NCBI RefSeq assembly: GCF_039543385.1 | Contig: NZ_BAABJQ010000030.1 | Coordinates: forward strand, 1 to 64,000 | Length of the DNA: 64,000 bases | Direction: 5' to 3' | Source of the DNA: Rugosimonospora acidiphila | GTDB taxonomy: Bacteria; Actinomycetota; Actinomycetes; Mycobacteriales; Micromonosporaceae | In this document: in pieces, positions 8,646 through 15,715 of the stretch | Numbering within the stretch: position 1 is the stretch's first letter | Layout: each line of letters starts with the position of its first letter | Position numbers and translations under genes: made by a program | The notes under the pieces: generated by a model | The model's input: the letters and a program-made list of their open reading frames with translations, nothing else | Database searches by the model: none | Told to the model about the DNA's origin: nothing

Positions 8646-10998
8646 CTCAGCACGTCACCCCTCATGTGCGCCCAGAACTCCTCGTCGGAGATGTCCGGCG
8701 CGGGCTTGCCGGACTCGGCCGGGGCGGCGGCGCTCGGGCCGGCCGGAAGCTCCGCCAGCGACCGCCGGCGGCGCTTGGGCGGCTCGGCGGGTTCGGTGGT
8801 GATCAGGTCGTCCACGGGGGTGCGGGGGCGGCGCACCGGCCGGTCCGGCTCGCCGTGCGGCGAGGCGTCGGCGCGGCCCTGCCCGGGATGGTCATCCTGC
8901 CGACGCCCGTCGGCGATGCTGTCCTGCCGACGCCCGTCGGCGATGCTGTCCTGCCGACGCCCGTCGGCGATGCTGTCCTGCCGACGCCCGTCGGCGATGC
9001 TGTCCTGCCGACGCCCGTCGGNNNNNNNNNNNNNNNNNNNNNNNNNNNNNNNNNNNNNNNNNNNNNNNNNNNNNNNNNNNNNNNNNNNNNNNNNNNNNNN
9101 NNNNNNNNNNNNNNNNNNNNNTCCTGCCGACGCCCGTCGGCGATGCTGTCCTGCCGACGCCCGTCGGCGATGCTGTCCTGCCGACGCCCGTCGGCGATGC
9201 TGTCCTGCCGACGCCCGTCGGCGATGCTGTCCTGCCGACGCCCGTCGGAGTAGCCGCGCTGGTTGCCGGCCTCGCCGTAGCGGGCGTCCGGGTGGCCGCG
9301 CACGGCCCCGTCGCGCACGGCCCCGTCGCGTTCGGCGCCGTCGCGCTCCCGAGCCTCGCGATCGGCCCGCACCTGCCGGTGGGTGCCGGTCTCGGAGCGT
9401 TCGGCCTCGCGGTCGGCCCGGACCTGCCGGTACGAGCCGGTGTCGGTGGGGTCGGCGCGGAGTTGCCGGTGGGTGCCGGTGTCCGAGCGTTCGGCCCGTA
9501 CCTGCCGGTGGGTGCCGGTCTCGGAGCGTTCGGCCTCGCGGTCGGCCCGGACCTGCCGGTACGAGCCGGTGTCGGTGGGGTCGTTCCGGACCTGCCGGTG
9601 GGAGCCGGTGCCGGATCGGTCCCCGTCCCCGTCCGGGACGAGGTACACGCTGGCCGGGAAGCTGGGCTCCTCCTCCGGAGCCTGGTAGCGCACCTCCGGC
9701 TCCGCCCGGTGGCCGCCCGGCTCGTCGAAGCGGGCCCGAGGATCGTCCAGGTAGGACAGCCGGGGCAGCGGTTGCCCGGTCAATGGTTGCCCGGTCAGTG
9801 GGGCATCGTCGTCATCGGGCGCCGAGTGGTTGCCCCGAGACGCGCCCCTGGCGAACGCGGGGCCGGCCGCGAACGAGTGGTTGCCCGCCTCGTCGTACCA
9901 CTCGACCCCGGGCCCCTCGAGTGTGAGCGGCTGGTCCAGGTCCGAGCCGCGGCCGGCGCGGGCCGGGCGACCGGACGGCGCGGCGTCGTCGGAAAGCGCC
10001 CGCCGGGCGAACGCGTCGTCCTCGGCGCGGGTCGGGCGCTCGAACGGGTCGTCGGAAAGCGGCCGGCGGGCGAACGAGAGCTCGTCCTCGATCGTCCGGC
10101 CGACCGGCGCCAGCGGCTCGTCCCGGGGGAGTGCGCGCGGCGCCGAGCCCTTCGACGCCGCCAGCGGCTTGCCGATCGCCTTGATGGTGCCGGTGGTCTG
10201 CGCCTTGGGGGAGCGCATCCGCCGTCCCCAGGTCACCGACAGGCGCACCAGCAGGGCCAGCCCGACGAGGAGCACGCAGACCACGTAGCTGACCGTCACC
10301 CAGGTCTTCGCGTGCCGCCCCGACTCCAGGCCGTGGAACAGGGCGAAGACCCAGGACAGGTACGCCGAGGCGTGCACCACCCGCCACAGCCCGGGATGGG
10401 CGCTGCCGGCGAACCGGCCGCGGATGATGCCGGTCCAGGTCACCAGGATCATCAGGTAGCTGGCCAGCGTGCCCAGCCCGACGTAGAGCACCCGGTGCGA
10501 GGCCAGGAACGGCACCACCACGTCGACGACGCTCGCGTGCCCTTCCACGATCTTCGTGAAGATGTGGATGCCGAGGAACACCATGGCCGTCGACGCGGTC
10601 GCCCGGTGTACGGCCTGGAGCAGCACGCGGTGGCGGACCATCAGCACGATGCGGTCGGTGGCGGCCAGTCCGACCATCACCGCGATGGACAGTGAGACCA
10701 GGGAGAAGACGCCGGAGTAGAACTCCAGGAAGTTGTACACGGCGGAGATGACGGCCTTGCCGGCGCCGGTGAAGGCCAGTCCCGCGCCCACGACCGCGAT
10801 CAGACCGGCGATGACGAGCGCGATTACCCATACGCGCGGCGCGCCCGGGCGGCTGGCCGGGGTATTTCTAGCCTGGACAGAAGGCTGGCTGAAGGCTCCT
10901 CTAGCCACGGCTCCTCGATCTCTTGCGTCGGTGCCGCGGGTTTCGCGGACTGATCCCGCGACCGGCGGCGGTTCCTGTCCTGTGCCAGATTGACTCAA
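8642..10998 (-). CDS. Ferric-reductase-like haem membrane protein with repeat tail
   Basis: The N-terminal half has about six membrane helices of the ferric-reductase-like type. Two His pairs spaced 14 and 13 residues apart (HRATASTAMVFLGIH and HASAYLSWVFALFH) suit two stacked b-haems. The C-terminal half is long, polar and repetitive: an RQVRAD/GTHRQVRA repeat region, then DGRRQDSIA repeats, ending in EEFWAHMRGDVLR. The assembly gap changes the apparent frame, but the DGRRQ frame on both sides joins if the gap is 2 mod 3 rather than 100, so I treat the gene as intact to 8642. The start is uncertain: TTG at 10998, or GTG at 10908, where GAGGAG lies very close. It heads the operon with the NuoF-like protein and the sulfatase. 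Confidence 0.75.
8896..9248. repeat. 27-bp coding minisatellite interrupted by the gap
   Basis: Read on the plus strand, CCTGCCGACGCCCGTCGG begins at 8896, 8923, 8950, 8977 and 9004, and again at 9123, 9150, 9177, 9204 and 9231, always 27 bp apart. The units encode DGRRQDSIA on the minus strand and are nearly identical. The true copy number is unknown because the gap falls inside the array. There are no spacers, so this is not a CRISPR. Confidence 0.95.
9022..9121. other. Assembly gap (100 N)
   Basis: Exactly 100 undetermined bases inside the 27-bp array, almost certainly a placeholder of arbitrary length. The flanking units are out of register by 11 bp (119 mod 27). A gap of 27k+8 bases would restore both the repeat register and the reading frame. 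Confidence 0.97.
9371..9582. repeat. Internal 129-bp duplication in the haem-protein tail
   Basis: An 83-bp segment at 9371-9453 recurs at 9500-9582, an offset of 129 bp or 43 codons. Within it a shorter motif recurs that encodes RQVRAD or THRQVRA flanked by DTGS or ETGT. This is a second in-frame repeat family in the same gene, separate from the 27-bp array. Confidence 0.85.
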
Positions 10999-11711
10999 CT
11001 ACGCGAACGTTCCGGGCGACAACTATGTGTTACGGGCGTCGCGGTGAACCTTCGACAAGCAGCACCAGATCTGTTTTGGTCCTCCCACGTCTCTGGTCGG
11101 CGGAATTGTCATTCCCGCCGGGGACCGTACCATTACGGTTTTCAACTATCCATGCTTATCGGGTACGGCCGACGATCACCTATCGTAAAGGTCTGCGATA
11201 CCAGGGGAGGAGTCGGGCGTCTTGACGGCCTCGAATCCCTGATTGGCACATCCGCGGGCCCGGTCGCGCCTGATCGCGGGGTGTTCCTCGGACCTCCCGG
11301 CCGTCCCCGGGACCTCCCCGCCGTTGCCTCGGGGACCTCCGGGTCGCTCCCGGCGGGATCGCGCCGGGGCGCGCTGGTTCGCTGGCTCGCGGCCGCACGG
11401 GCCGGTTGCCGATGGGCCGGTTGCCGACCGGTGGGCGTAATCCGCGGCGAGACACATCCGCGGCGAGACACACCCGCGGCGAGACACATCCGTGACGGCC
11501 GGAACGCCGTCCGCGTCCCGTTCCGGCCCATTCCCGTCGCCCCCGCTGGCCGCCCGCCGACCAACCGGCCGGGAAACCCGGGTACCCGGCCGGCGATGAT
11601 GGTTGACTGGCCTGGAACGGGGTCTGTAGGCACCCCGCCGTGGACCCGCTGTGGACCCGGCGCGGTCCGGGGCCGAGCGAGAAAACCGAGCTGCCGTGAA
11701 CGGGGGCGGTC
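10999..11711. other. Divergent intergenic region with short repeats
   Basis: About 710 bp between the minus-strand redox operon and the plus-strand glycosyltransferase. It probably holds both promoters. The part nearest the redox operon is relatively AT-rich (around 10985-11180). Three direct copies of a 16-bp unit, CCGCGGCGAGACACAT or one-base variant, lie at 11442-11489. A pair of GGCCGGTTGCCGA-like repeats lies near 11400-11430. No gene is convincing here. Confidence 0.55.
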
Positions 11712-12767
11712 GTGCGGATCGGAGTTATCTCGACGCCGTGGACACCGCTGCCGCCGCCCGCGTACGGCGGCATCGAGGGTGTCGTCGACCGGCTGGCTCG
11801 CGGGTTCATCGCGGCCGGGCACGAGGTGCTCGTCGCCGCGCCCGGTGACAGCCAGTGTCCCGCGCGGCTGATCCCGGACGCCCCGCCCGCCGACGTCGAC
11901 GGGATGGGGCTCAGCGAGGTCGAGCTCGGGCACGTCGTGCGGGCCTACAACGCGATGCCGGACATGGATCTGGTGCACGACCACACGCTGTGCGGGCCGC
12001 TGTACCGGCACCGGCCGCCCGGCCTGCCGATCGTCACCACCAACCACGGCCCGTTCCGCGCCCAGCTGCGCGACATCTACCAGGCGATGGGCAGGGACGT
12101 GTCGCTGGTGGCCATCTCCCACCACCAGGCGTCGACCGCCAACGGGGTGCCGATCGCCCGGGTCATCCACCACGGCATCGATGTGGACTCGGTGCCGATC
12201 GGCGACGGTTCGGGCGGGTACGCCTGCTTCCTCGGGCGGATGAACCCCAGCAAGGGCGTGCGCGAGGCCGCGATGGTCGCCCGGGAGGCCGGGATTCCGC
12301 TGCGGATCGCCGCCAAGATGGAGGAAAAAGGCGAGCGGGAGTATTTCGAGTGCGCGGTGTCGCCGCTGCTGAACTCCGACATCGAGTACCTCGGTGAGGT
12401 GGGTACCGAGGAGAAGTACGAGTTGCTGGGCGGCGCGTGTGCGCTGCTGAACCCGATGCAGTGGCCGGAACCGTTCGGCCTGGTCATGATCGAGGCCCTG
12501 GCCGCCGGTACTCCGGTGATCGCCACGCCGGCCGGCTCGGCGCCGGAAATCATCAACGACGGCGTGACCGGCTTCCTGCGTGAGGACATCGCCGGTCTGG
12601 CATCCAGCCTGGGGCGGCTCGGCGAGTTGAGCCGCGAGGCCTGCCGCGAGGCGGCGGTCGGCCGGTTCAGCACCGAGCGCATGGTCGCCGACCACCTCGA
12701 CCTCTACGCGGAATTGATCGGCGCCGAGAGGCCGGCCCGGCCGGCGTCGGGCACCTCGTCGGGGTGA
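11712..12767 (+). CDS. Family 4 (GT-B) glycosyltransferase
   Basis: Transfers a sugar from an activated donor; donor and acceptor are unknown. The 351 residues start with MRIGVIST and an N-terminal Rossmann lobe with the glycine loop PPAYGGIEGVV. The C-terminal lobe has FLGRMNPSKGV and the donor-site motif PEPFGLVMIEALAAGTPVIA, whose E-x7-E arrangement is typical of GT4. There is no signal peptide, so it is cytoplasmic. The GTG start is preceded by GGGGGCGG. It stands alone, with a long upstream region and no neighbouring sugar-nucleotide genes, so it is not clearly part of the exopolysaccharide locus at the right of the window. Confidence 0.88.
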   Translation: MRIGVISTPWTPLPPPAYGGIEGVVDRLARGFIAAGHEVLVAAPGDSQCPARLIPDAPPADVDGMGLSEVELGHVVRAYNAMPDMDLVHDHTLCGPLYRHRPPGLPIVTTNHGPFRAQLRDIYQAMGRDVSLVAISHHQASTANGVPIARVIHHGIDVDSVPIGDGSGGYACFLGRMNPSKGVREAAMVAREAGIPLRIAAKMEEKGEREYFECAVSPLLNSDIEYLGEVGTEEKYELLGGACALLNPMQWPEPFGLVMIEALAAGTPVIATPAGSAPEIINDGVTGFLREDIAGLASSLGRLGELSREACREAAVGRFSTERMVADHLDLYAELIGAERPARPASGTSSG

Positions 12768-13082
12768 ATCCCTCGCCGCCGAATGGCGGATGAGCGCGAC
12801 TCGCATTTCGATATCGGGTGCACGCGGGGACGGTCGCCCATCGCGGCCTCGTCGCCGACGATTCGTTCACCACGATGGGCAGCCAGGGCGGTCGCGCCTC
12901 GCGCGCGGGTCGCGCGCCGTCGCCACCCGGGCGTCGGGTCGATCGTCATATTGATTCAGATCAGTATGAATTTCGCCTCAGCGGAGGTCGGAGTCGCGAG
13001 TGCCGTCGATATCCGATCCTCAGTCGAGGGATTCCGGCGCAATGACGGAGGTCGAGGGGAATGCGACCGCCGGGACCATCCG
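12768..13082. other. Intergenic region, nothing recognised
   Basis: About 315 bp between the glycosyltransferase stop and an ABC permease relic. It holds no convincing gene, repeat or hairpin that I could see. An AT-richer stretch near 12950-12975 could be a promoter remnant. Confidence 0.4.
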
Positions 13083-13205
13083 TCACTGGACCGCTCCCGC
13101 CATGATGCCGCGCGCCAGGGTGCGCTGGAAGGCCAGGAAGAACACGATCGCCGGGACGATGCCCAGCGGCGCGCACGCGCTGGTGGTGGTCGCGTCCATC
13201 AGCCG
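13083..13205 (-). pseudogene. Relic C-terminus of a sugar ABC transporter permease
   Basis: Read on the minus strand, the last 40 or so codons before the TGA at 13083-13085 give GIVPAIVFFLAFQRTLARGI and then MAGAVQ. This is the characteristic end of MalG/LacG-type carbohydrate permeases: a Pro, a hydrophobic helix, FQR, then RGI and a short GAV tail. Upstream of about 13205 the frame loses similarity and runs into the 3' end of the adjacent lacI-type gene, so the rest of the permease is gone. It is probably the remnant of a transporter once regulated by that LacI protein. Confidence 0.6.
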
Positions 13206-13245
13206 GTCGCCCGGCGGCCCGCGGGTCTTCGAGCCGCTTGCCCGG

Positions 13246-14271
13246 TCAGCGCGCCGGCCCCGGCTCGGAGGGCGCGTCGGCGCAGCTGTCCCGCTCCGCC
13301 AGGCAGGGCGCCAGCAGCCGGGTCTCCGCGCCGCGCTCCCCGCGCAGCAGGCTCATCACCCGCTCGACCGCCAGGGCGCCCAGCTGGTGCCCGGGGATGT
13401 CCACCGAGGTCATCCCGATGGGCAGCCCGAGCGCCACGTCCTGCGGGCAGATGGCCACCACCGACACGTCCTCCGGCACCCGCCGTCCGGAGGCGCGCAG
13501 GATGCCCAGCAGCGGCGAGAGCGCCGCCTCGTTGTGTACCACCAGCGAGGAGACGCCCGGCAGCTGCTCGTCGATCAGGTTCACGCACGACAGCGCGCCG
13601 TCGAAGGTCGGTTCGCACGGCCGGCTCACCGATGCCAGGCCGAACTCGTCGACCGCGTCCTCGAAGCCGGCGAGGAACCGCGTCGCGTAGCTGGTGCCGC
13701 GCTGGTAGACCGCGGGCGGCGGCCCGATCAGCCCGACCGTACGGTGCCCGTGCTCGGCCAGGTGCGCCACGGCCGTGTACCCGGCCGCGGCGAAGTCGAG
13801 GTCGACGCAGCTGATTCCGCCCGGGCGGTTGGGCAGGCCGATCAGCACGGCGGGCTGCCGCAGCCGGCGCAGCACCGGGATGCGCGCGTCGTCGCTCTCG
13901 ATGTCCATGACGATCAGGGCGTCCACCATGGCGCTGCCGGCGACCCGCTCCAGGCCGTCGGAGCCCTCGTCGTTGGTCAGCAGCAGGACGTCGTGGTCGT
14001 AGGACCGGGCCGCGGTGACGACCGAGGTGACGAACTGCATGATGACCGGAACATTGATGTCGCTGCGCAGCGGGGCGGCCAGCGCCAGCACGTTGGTGTG
14101 CCGGCCGGCCAGTGCCCGGGCGCCGGCGTGCGGACGGTAGCCCAGCTCGGCGATGCTCGCCTCGACCCGGGCCCGGGTGGCGGGCGAGATCGGCCGGCGT
14201 CCACTTAGGACGTAGGATACGGTGCTCGTGGACACGCCGGCCGCCTGCGCGACGTCGGCAATGGTTGCCAC
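13246..14271 (-). CDS. LacI-family regulator (orphan paralog)
   Basis: A 341-residue repressor. The N-terminal helix-turn-helix (ATIADVAQAAGVSTSTVSYV) and hinge (PHAGARALAG) are canonical, followed by a periplasmic-binding-protein-like sensor domain. It is clearly paralogous to the regulator at 20388-21434: both share STVSYVLSG, PHAGARAL, LVVHNEA and RRVPEDVSVVAICP. A perfect 14-bp palindrome lies 37 bases before its ATG, consistent with autoregulation. Its only likely former target here is the permease relic just downstream. Its sugar effector cannot be read from the sequence. Confidence 0.92.
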   Translation of the reverse strand: MATIADVAQAAGVSTSTVSYVLSGRRPISPATRARVEASIAELGYRPHAGARALAGRHTNVLALAAPLRSDINVPVIMQFVTSVVTAARSYDHDVLLLTNDEGSDGLERVAGSAMVDALIVMDIESDDARIPVLRRLRQPAVLIGLPNRPGGISCVDLDFAAAGYTAVAHLAEHGHRTVGLIGPPPAVYQRGTSYATRFLAGFEDAVDEFGLASVSRPCEPTFDGALSCVNLIDEQLPGVSSLVVHNEAALSPLLGILRASGRRVPEDVSVVAICPQDVALGLPIGMTSVDIPGHQLGALAVERVMSLLRGERGAETRLLAPCLAERDSCADAPSEPGPAR

Positions 14272-14307
14272 CGGCGCAACTCCTTGATCCGGGGAAAAAC
14301 CTGGTGG

Positions 14308-14321
14308 TCGAAGCGCTTCGA
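14308..14321. promoter_or_regulatory. LacI-type operator palindrome
   Basis: TCGAAGCGCTTCGA is a perfect 14-bp palindrome with the central CG that is typical of LacI-family operators. It lies between the orphan lacI-type gene and the GNAT gene, 37 bases before the lacI-type start. The identical sequence occurs twice upstream of the GH3 gene. Confidence 0.8.
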
Positions 14322-14334
14322 ATTTCTTCGAAGG

Positions 14335-14889
14335 CTAACGGGGCGCCGCGGCGCGGGCAAGATACTCGTCGCGGGTCAGTGCGTACACCACCGCCGGCTG
14401 CTGGCGAAACGACGGTACCGTCGTCTCGCGATCGAAGCGCAGTCCGAGCTTCTCCATCACCCGGCCCGACGCCTGGTTGTCCACGTGCCGGATGCTGACG
14501 ATCCGGTCCAGCTCGCGGTCGACGAACCCGAATCGCAGCACGGCCCGCGCGCCCTCGGTGGCGATGCCCCGGCCCCAGAACTCCCGCGCCAGCCGCCACC
14601 CGATCTCGACGCTCGGCAGCACCTCGGGCAGGAACGTGGGGATGGCGAGGGTGACCCAGCCGGTGAACTCGCCGGTGTCCCGGATCTCGACGGCGAACGC
14701 GCCATAGCCGCGCTCCGCCCAGTCCTGCCGCATCCGGGCCAGCCCGGCCGAGGTCTGCTCCCGGTCGCGGGTGGAGCCGTCGGCGATGTAGCGCATCACC
14801 TCCGGATCCGCGTTCAGCGCGGCGAGTGGATCGAGGTCGTCGTCCCGGAAGGGGCGCAGGATGAGGCGATCGGTCTCCAGGGTGATCAT
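14335..14889 (-). CDS. RimJ/RimL-type GNAT acetyltransferase
   Basis: Probably acetylates an amine, perhaps a protein N-terminus or a small molecule. The 184-residue protein begins ITLETDRLILRPFRDDD, which is the RimJ/RimL signature. The acetyl-CoA loop is seen as REFWGRGIATEGARAV, followed by HVDNQASGRVMEKLGL. GAGGGAAG precedes the ATG at 14889. The reading frame stays open far upstream, but that part has no homology or ribosome site. It ends just before the LacI operator, so it may be transcribed toward the lacI-type gene. Confidence 0.88.
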   Translation of the reverse strand: MITLETDRLILRPFRDDDLDPLAALNADPEVMRYIADGSTRDREQTSAGLARMRQDWAERGYGAFAVEIRDTGEFTGWVTLAIPTFLPEVLPSVEIGWRLAREFWGRGIATEGARAVLRFGFVDRELDRIVSIRHVDNQASGRVMEKLGLRFDRETTVPSFRQQPAVVYALTRDEYLARAAAPR

Positions 14890-15035
14890 CGGATCATCTT
14901 CCCTCGGGCCGCCCGCGCTCCCGCCACCGCGCTCCCGCGCGGAATCTGGAACGTTCCAGCCGCTCGCCTCCGATCGCGGGAGGGCTTTTTCCGATTTACC
15001 CCACCCGCCGGTATTGCGCGTTATAAGCTTGAGTC

Positions 15036-15092
15036 CTCCCGCAAGGGAGAGCCGGGGCGTAGCCGTGATGTAACAGTCACGTGCTGCGCCCC
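15036..15092. other. Paired hairpins, possible structured RNA or terminator
   Basis: Two adjacent inverted repeats. The first is CTCCC-GCAA-GGGAG (15036-15049), a GNRA-capped stem. The second is a stem of 15 pairs with one bulge and an 8-base loop (15054-15092): GGGGCG pairs with CGCCCC outside and CGTGA with TCACG inside. It lies between the GNAT start and the AraC relic, and TATAAG is nearby at 15022. It could be a terminator for the former AraC gene, a leader of the GNAT transcript, or a small RNA. I did not match it to a known riboswitch. Confidence 0.45.
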
Positions 15093-15181
15093 GTGCTGAT
15101 TCCCGGGCCGATGACCCTCCGATGCGGCCGATGACCCTCCGATGCCGGTTCCGCGAGGCGAGCGTCCCGACGGCGGTCGGA

Positions 15182-15304
15182 TCAGGATGACTGGCGCCGC
15201 CAGGCCGAGGGGCTGACGCCGCGGGCACGCTTGAACGCCACGCTGAAGGCGAAGGCGTCCTCGTACCCGACCCTGCGGGCCACCGTGGCGACGGTGGCCT
15301 GGCC
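15182..15304 (-). pseudogene. C-terminal fragment of an AraC-family regulator
   Basis: The last 40 codons read QATVATVARRVGYEDAFAFS followed by VAFKRARGVSPSAWRR. This is the second helix-turn-helix of AraC/XylS regulators, with the usual end. Similarity stops at about 15304, exactly where the plus-strand NmrA-like fragment begins. The sensor domain and first helix-turn-helix, about 230 residues, are missing. AraC regulators often sit divergent from an NAD(P)-binding oxidoreductase, as here, so a deletion through the intergenic region is the likely cause. Confidence 0.75.
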
Positions 15305-15640
15305 ATGACGAGCGTTCTCATCCTCGGCGGCACCGGTACGACCGGCAGCCGCGCGATCAGCTTCGGTGAGGCGGTCGGCCTCATCGGCTCGGCCACCGGT
15401 AGCGCGATCCGGCACGTCGACATCGACCCCGAGGCGTACGTCGAGCGCCAGGTCGCCCACGGCGTTCCGCCCGGTGTCGCGCGGGTGCTGGCGGGGGTAC
15501 TCGGGGCCATCCGCGACGGTTCGGGCGCGTCGATCGCCGACGGCGTGCCGCGGGCCCTCGGCCGGCCGCCCAGGCGGTTTGAGGATTTCGTCGCCGAGGC
15601 GGCGGCCGCGGGCCGGTGGAGCCCTCGTTCGCGCCGGTAG
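15305..15640 (+). pseudogene. Internally deleted NmrA-like NAD(P)-binding protein
   Basis: The frame opens with MTSVLILGGTGTTGSR, a Rossmann dinucleotide-binding start, and then jumps directly to FGEAVGLIGSATGSAIRHVD and the usual C-terminal end of NmrA/SDR-type NAD(P)H-binding proteins (DGVPRALGRPPRRFEDF). Only 111 codons remain where about 280 are expected, so roughly 170 residues of the core are missing in frame. It has no ribosome site of its own: its start abuts the AraC relic. A short expressed peptide is possible, but enzymatic function is not. Confidence 0.75.
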
Positions 15641-15648
15641 CCGGACGG

Positions 15649-15686
15649 CCGGCGGCCCGGTCCCCCCGAGGGGACCGGGCCGCCGG
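15649..15686. terminator. Strong 17-bp hairpin between convergent genes
   Basis: A perfect stem of 17 pairs with a CCGA loop: CGGCGGCCCGGTCCCC pairs with its exact complement. It lies 30 bases beyond the stop of the minus-strand S53 peptidase and just after the NmrA-like relic. It most likely serves as terminator for the peptidase gene; there is no T-run. Confidence 0.75.
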
Positions 15687-15715
15687 TGGTGCGGTGTGAA
15701 CCGGGTGACGCGTTC

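Noticed and set aside
8803..9021. Apparent frameshift and early stop of the haem-protein gene at 8803
   Set aside because: It arises only from the 100-N placeholder. The DGRRQ repeat frame on the far side continues to a natural C-terminus at 8642 that overlaps the NuoF-like start.
8896..9248. Regular 27-bp repeats resembling a CRISPR array
   Set aside because: The units are contiguous with no spacers, encode a clean nine-residue repeat in a membrane-protein gene, and no cas gene is nearby.
7116..9926. Very long plus-strand open frame crossing the assembly gap
   Set aside because: It is antisense to the NuoF-like and haem-protein genes, has Arg/Gly/Ala-rich composition without domains, and depends on the arbitrary length of the N run.
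15020..15100. Possible cobalamin, ZTP or c-di-GMP riboswitch
   Set aside because: I could not place any conserved core motif of these classes. Only the hairpins are supported.
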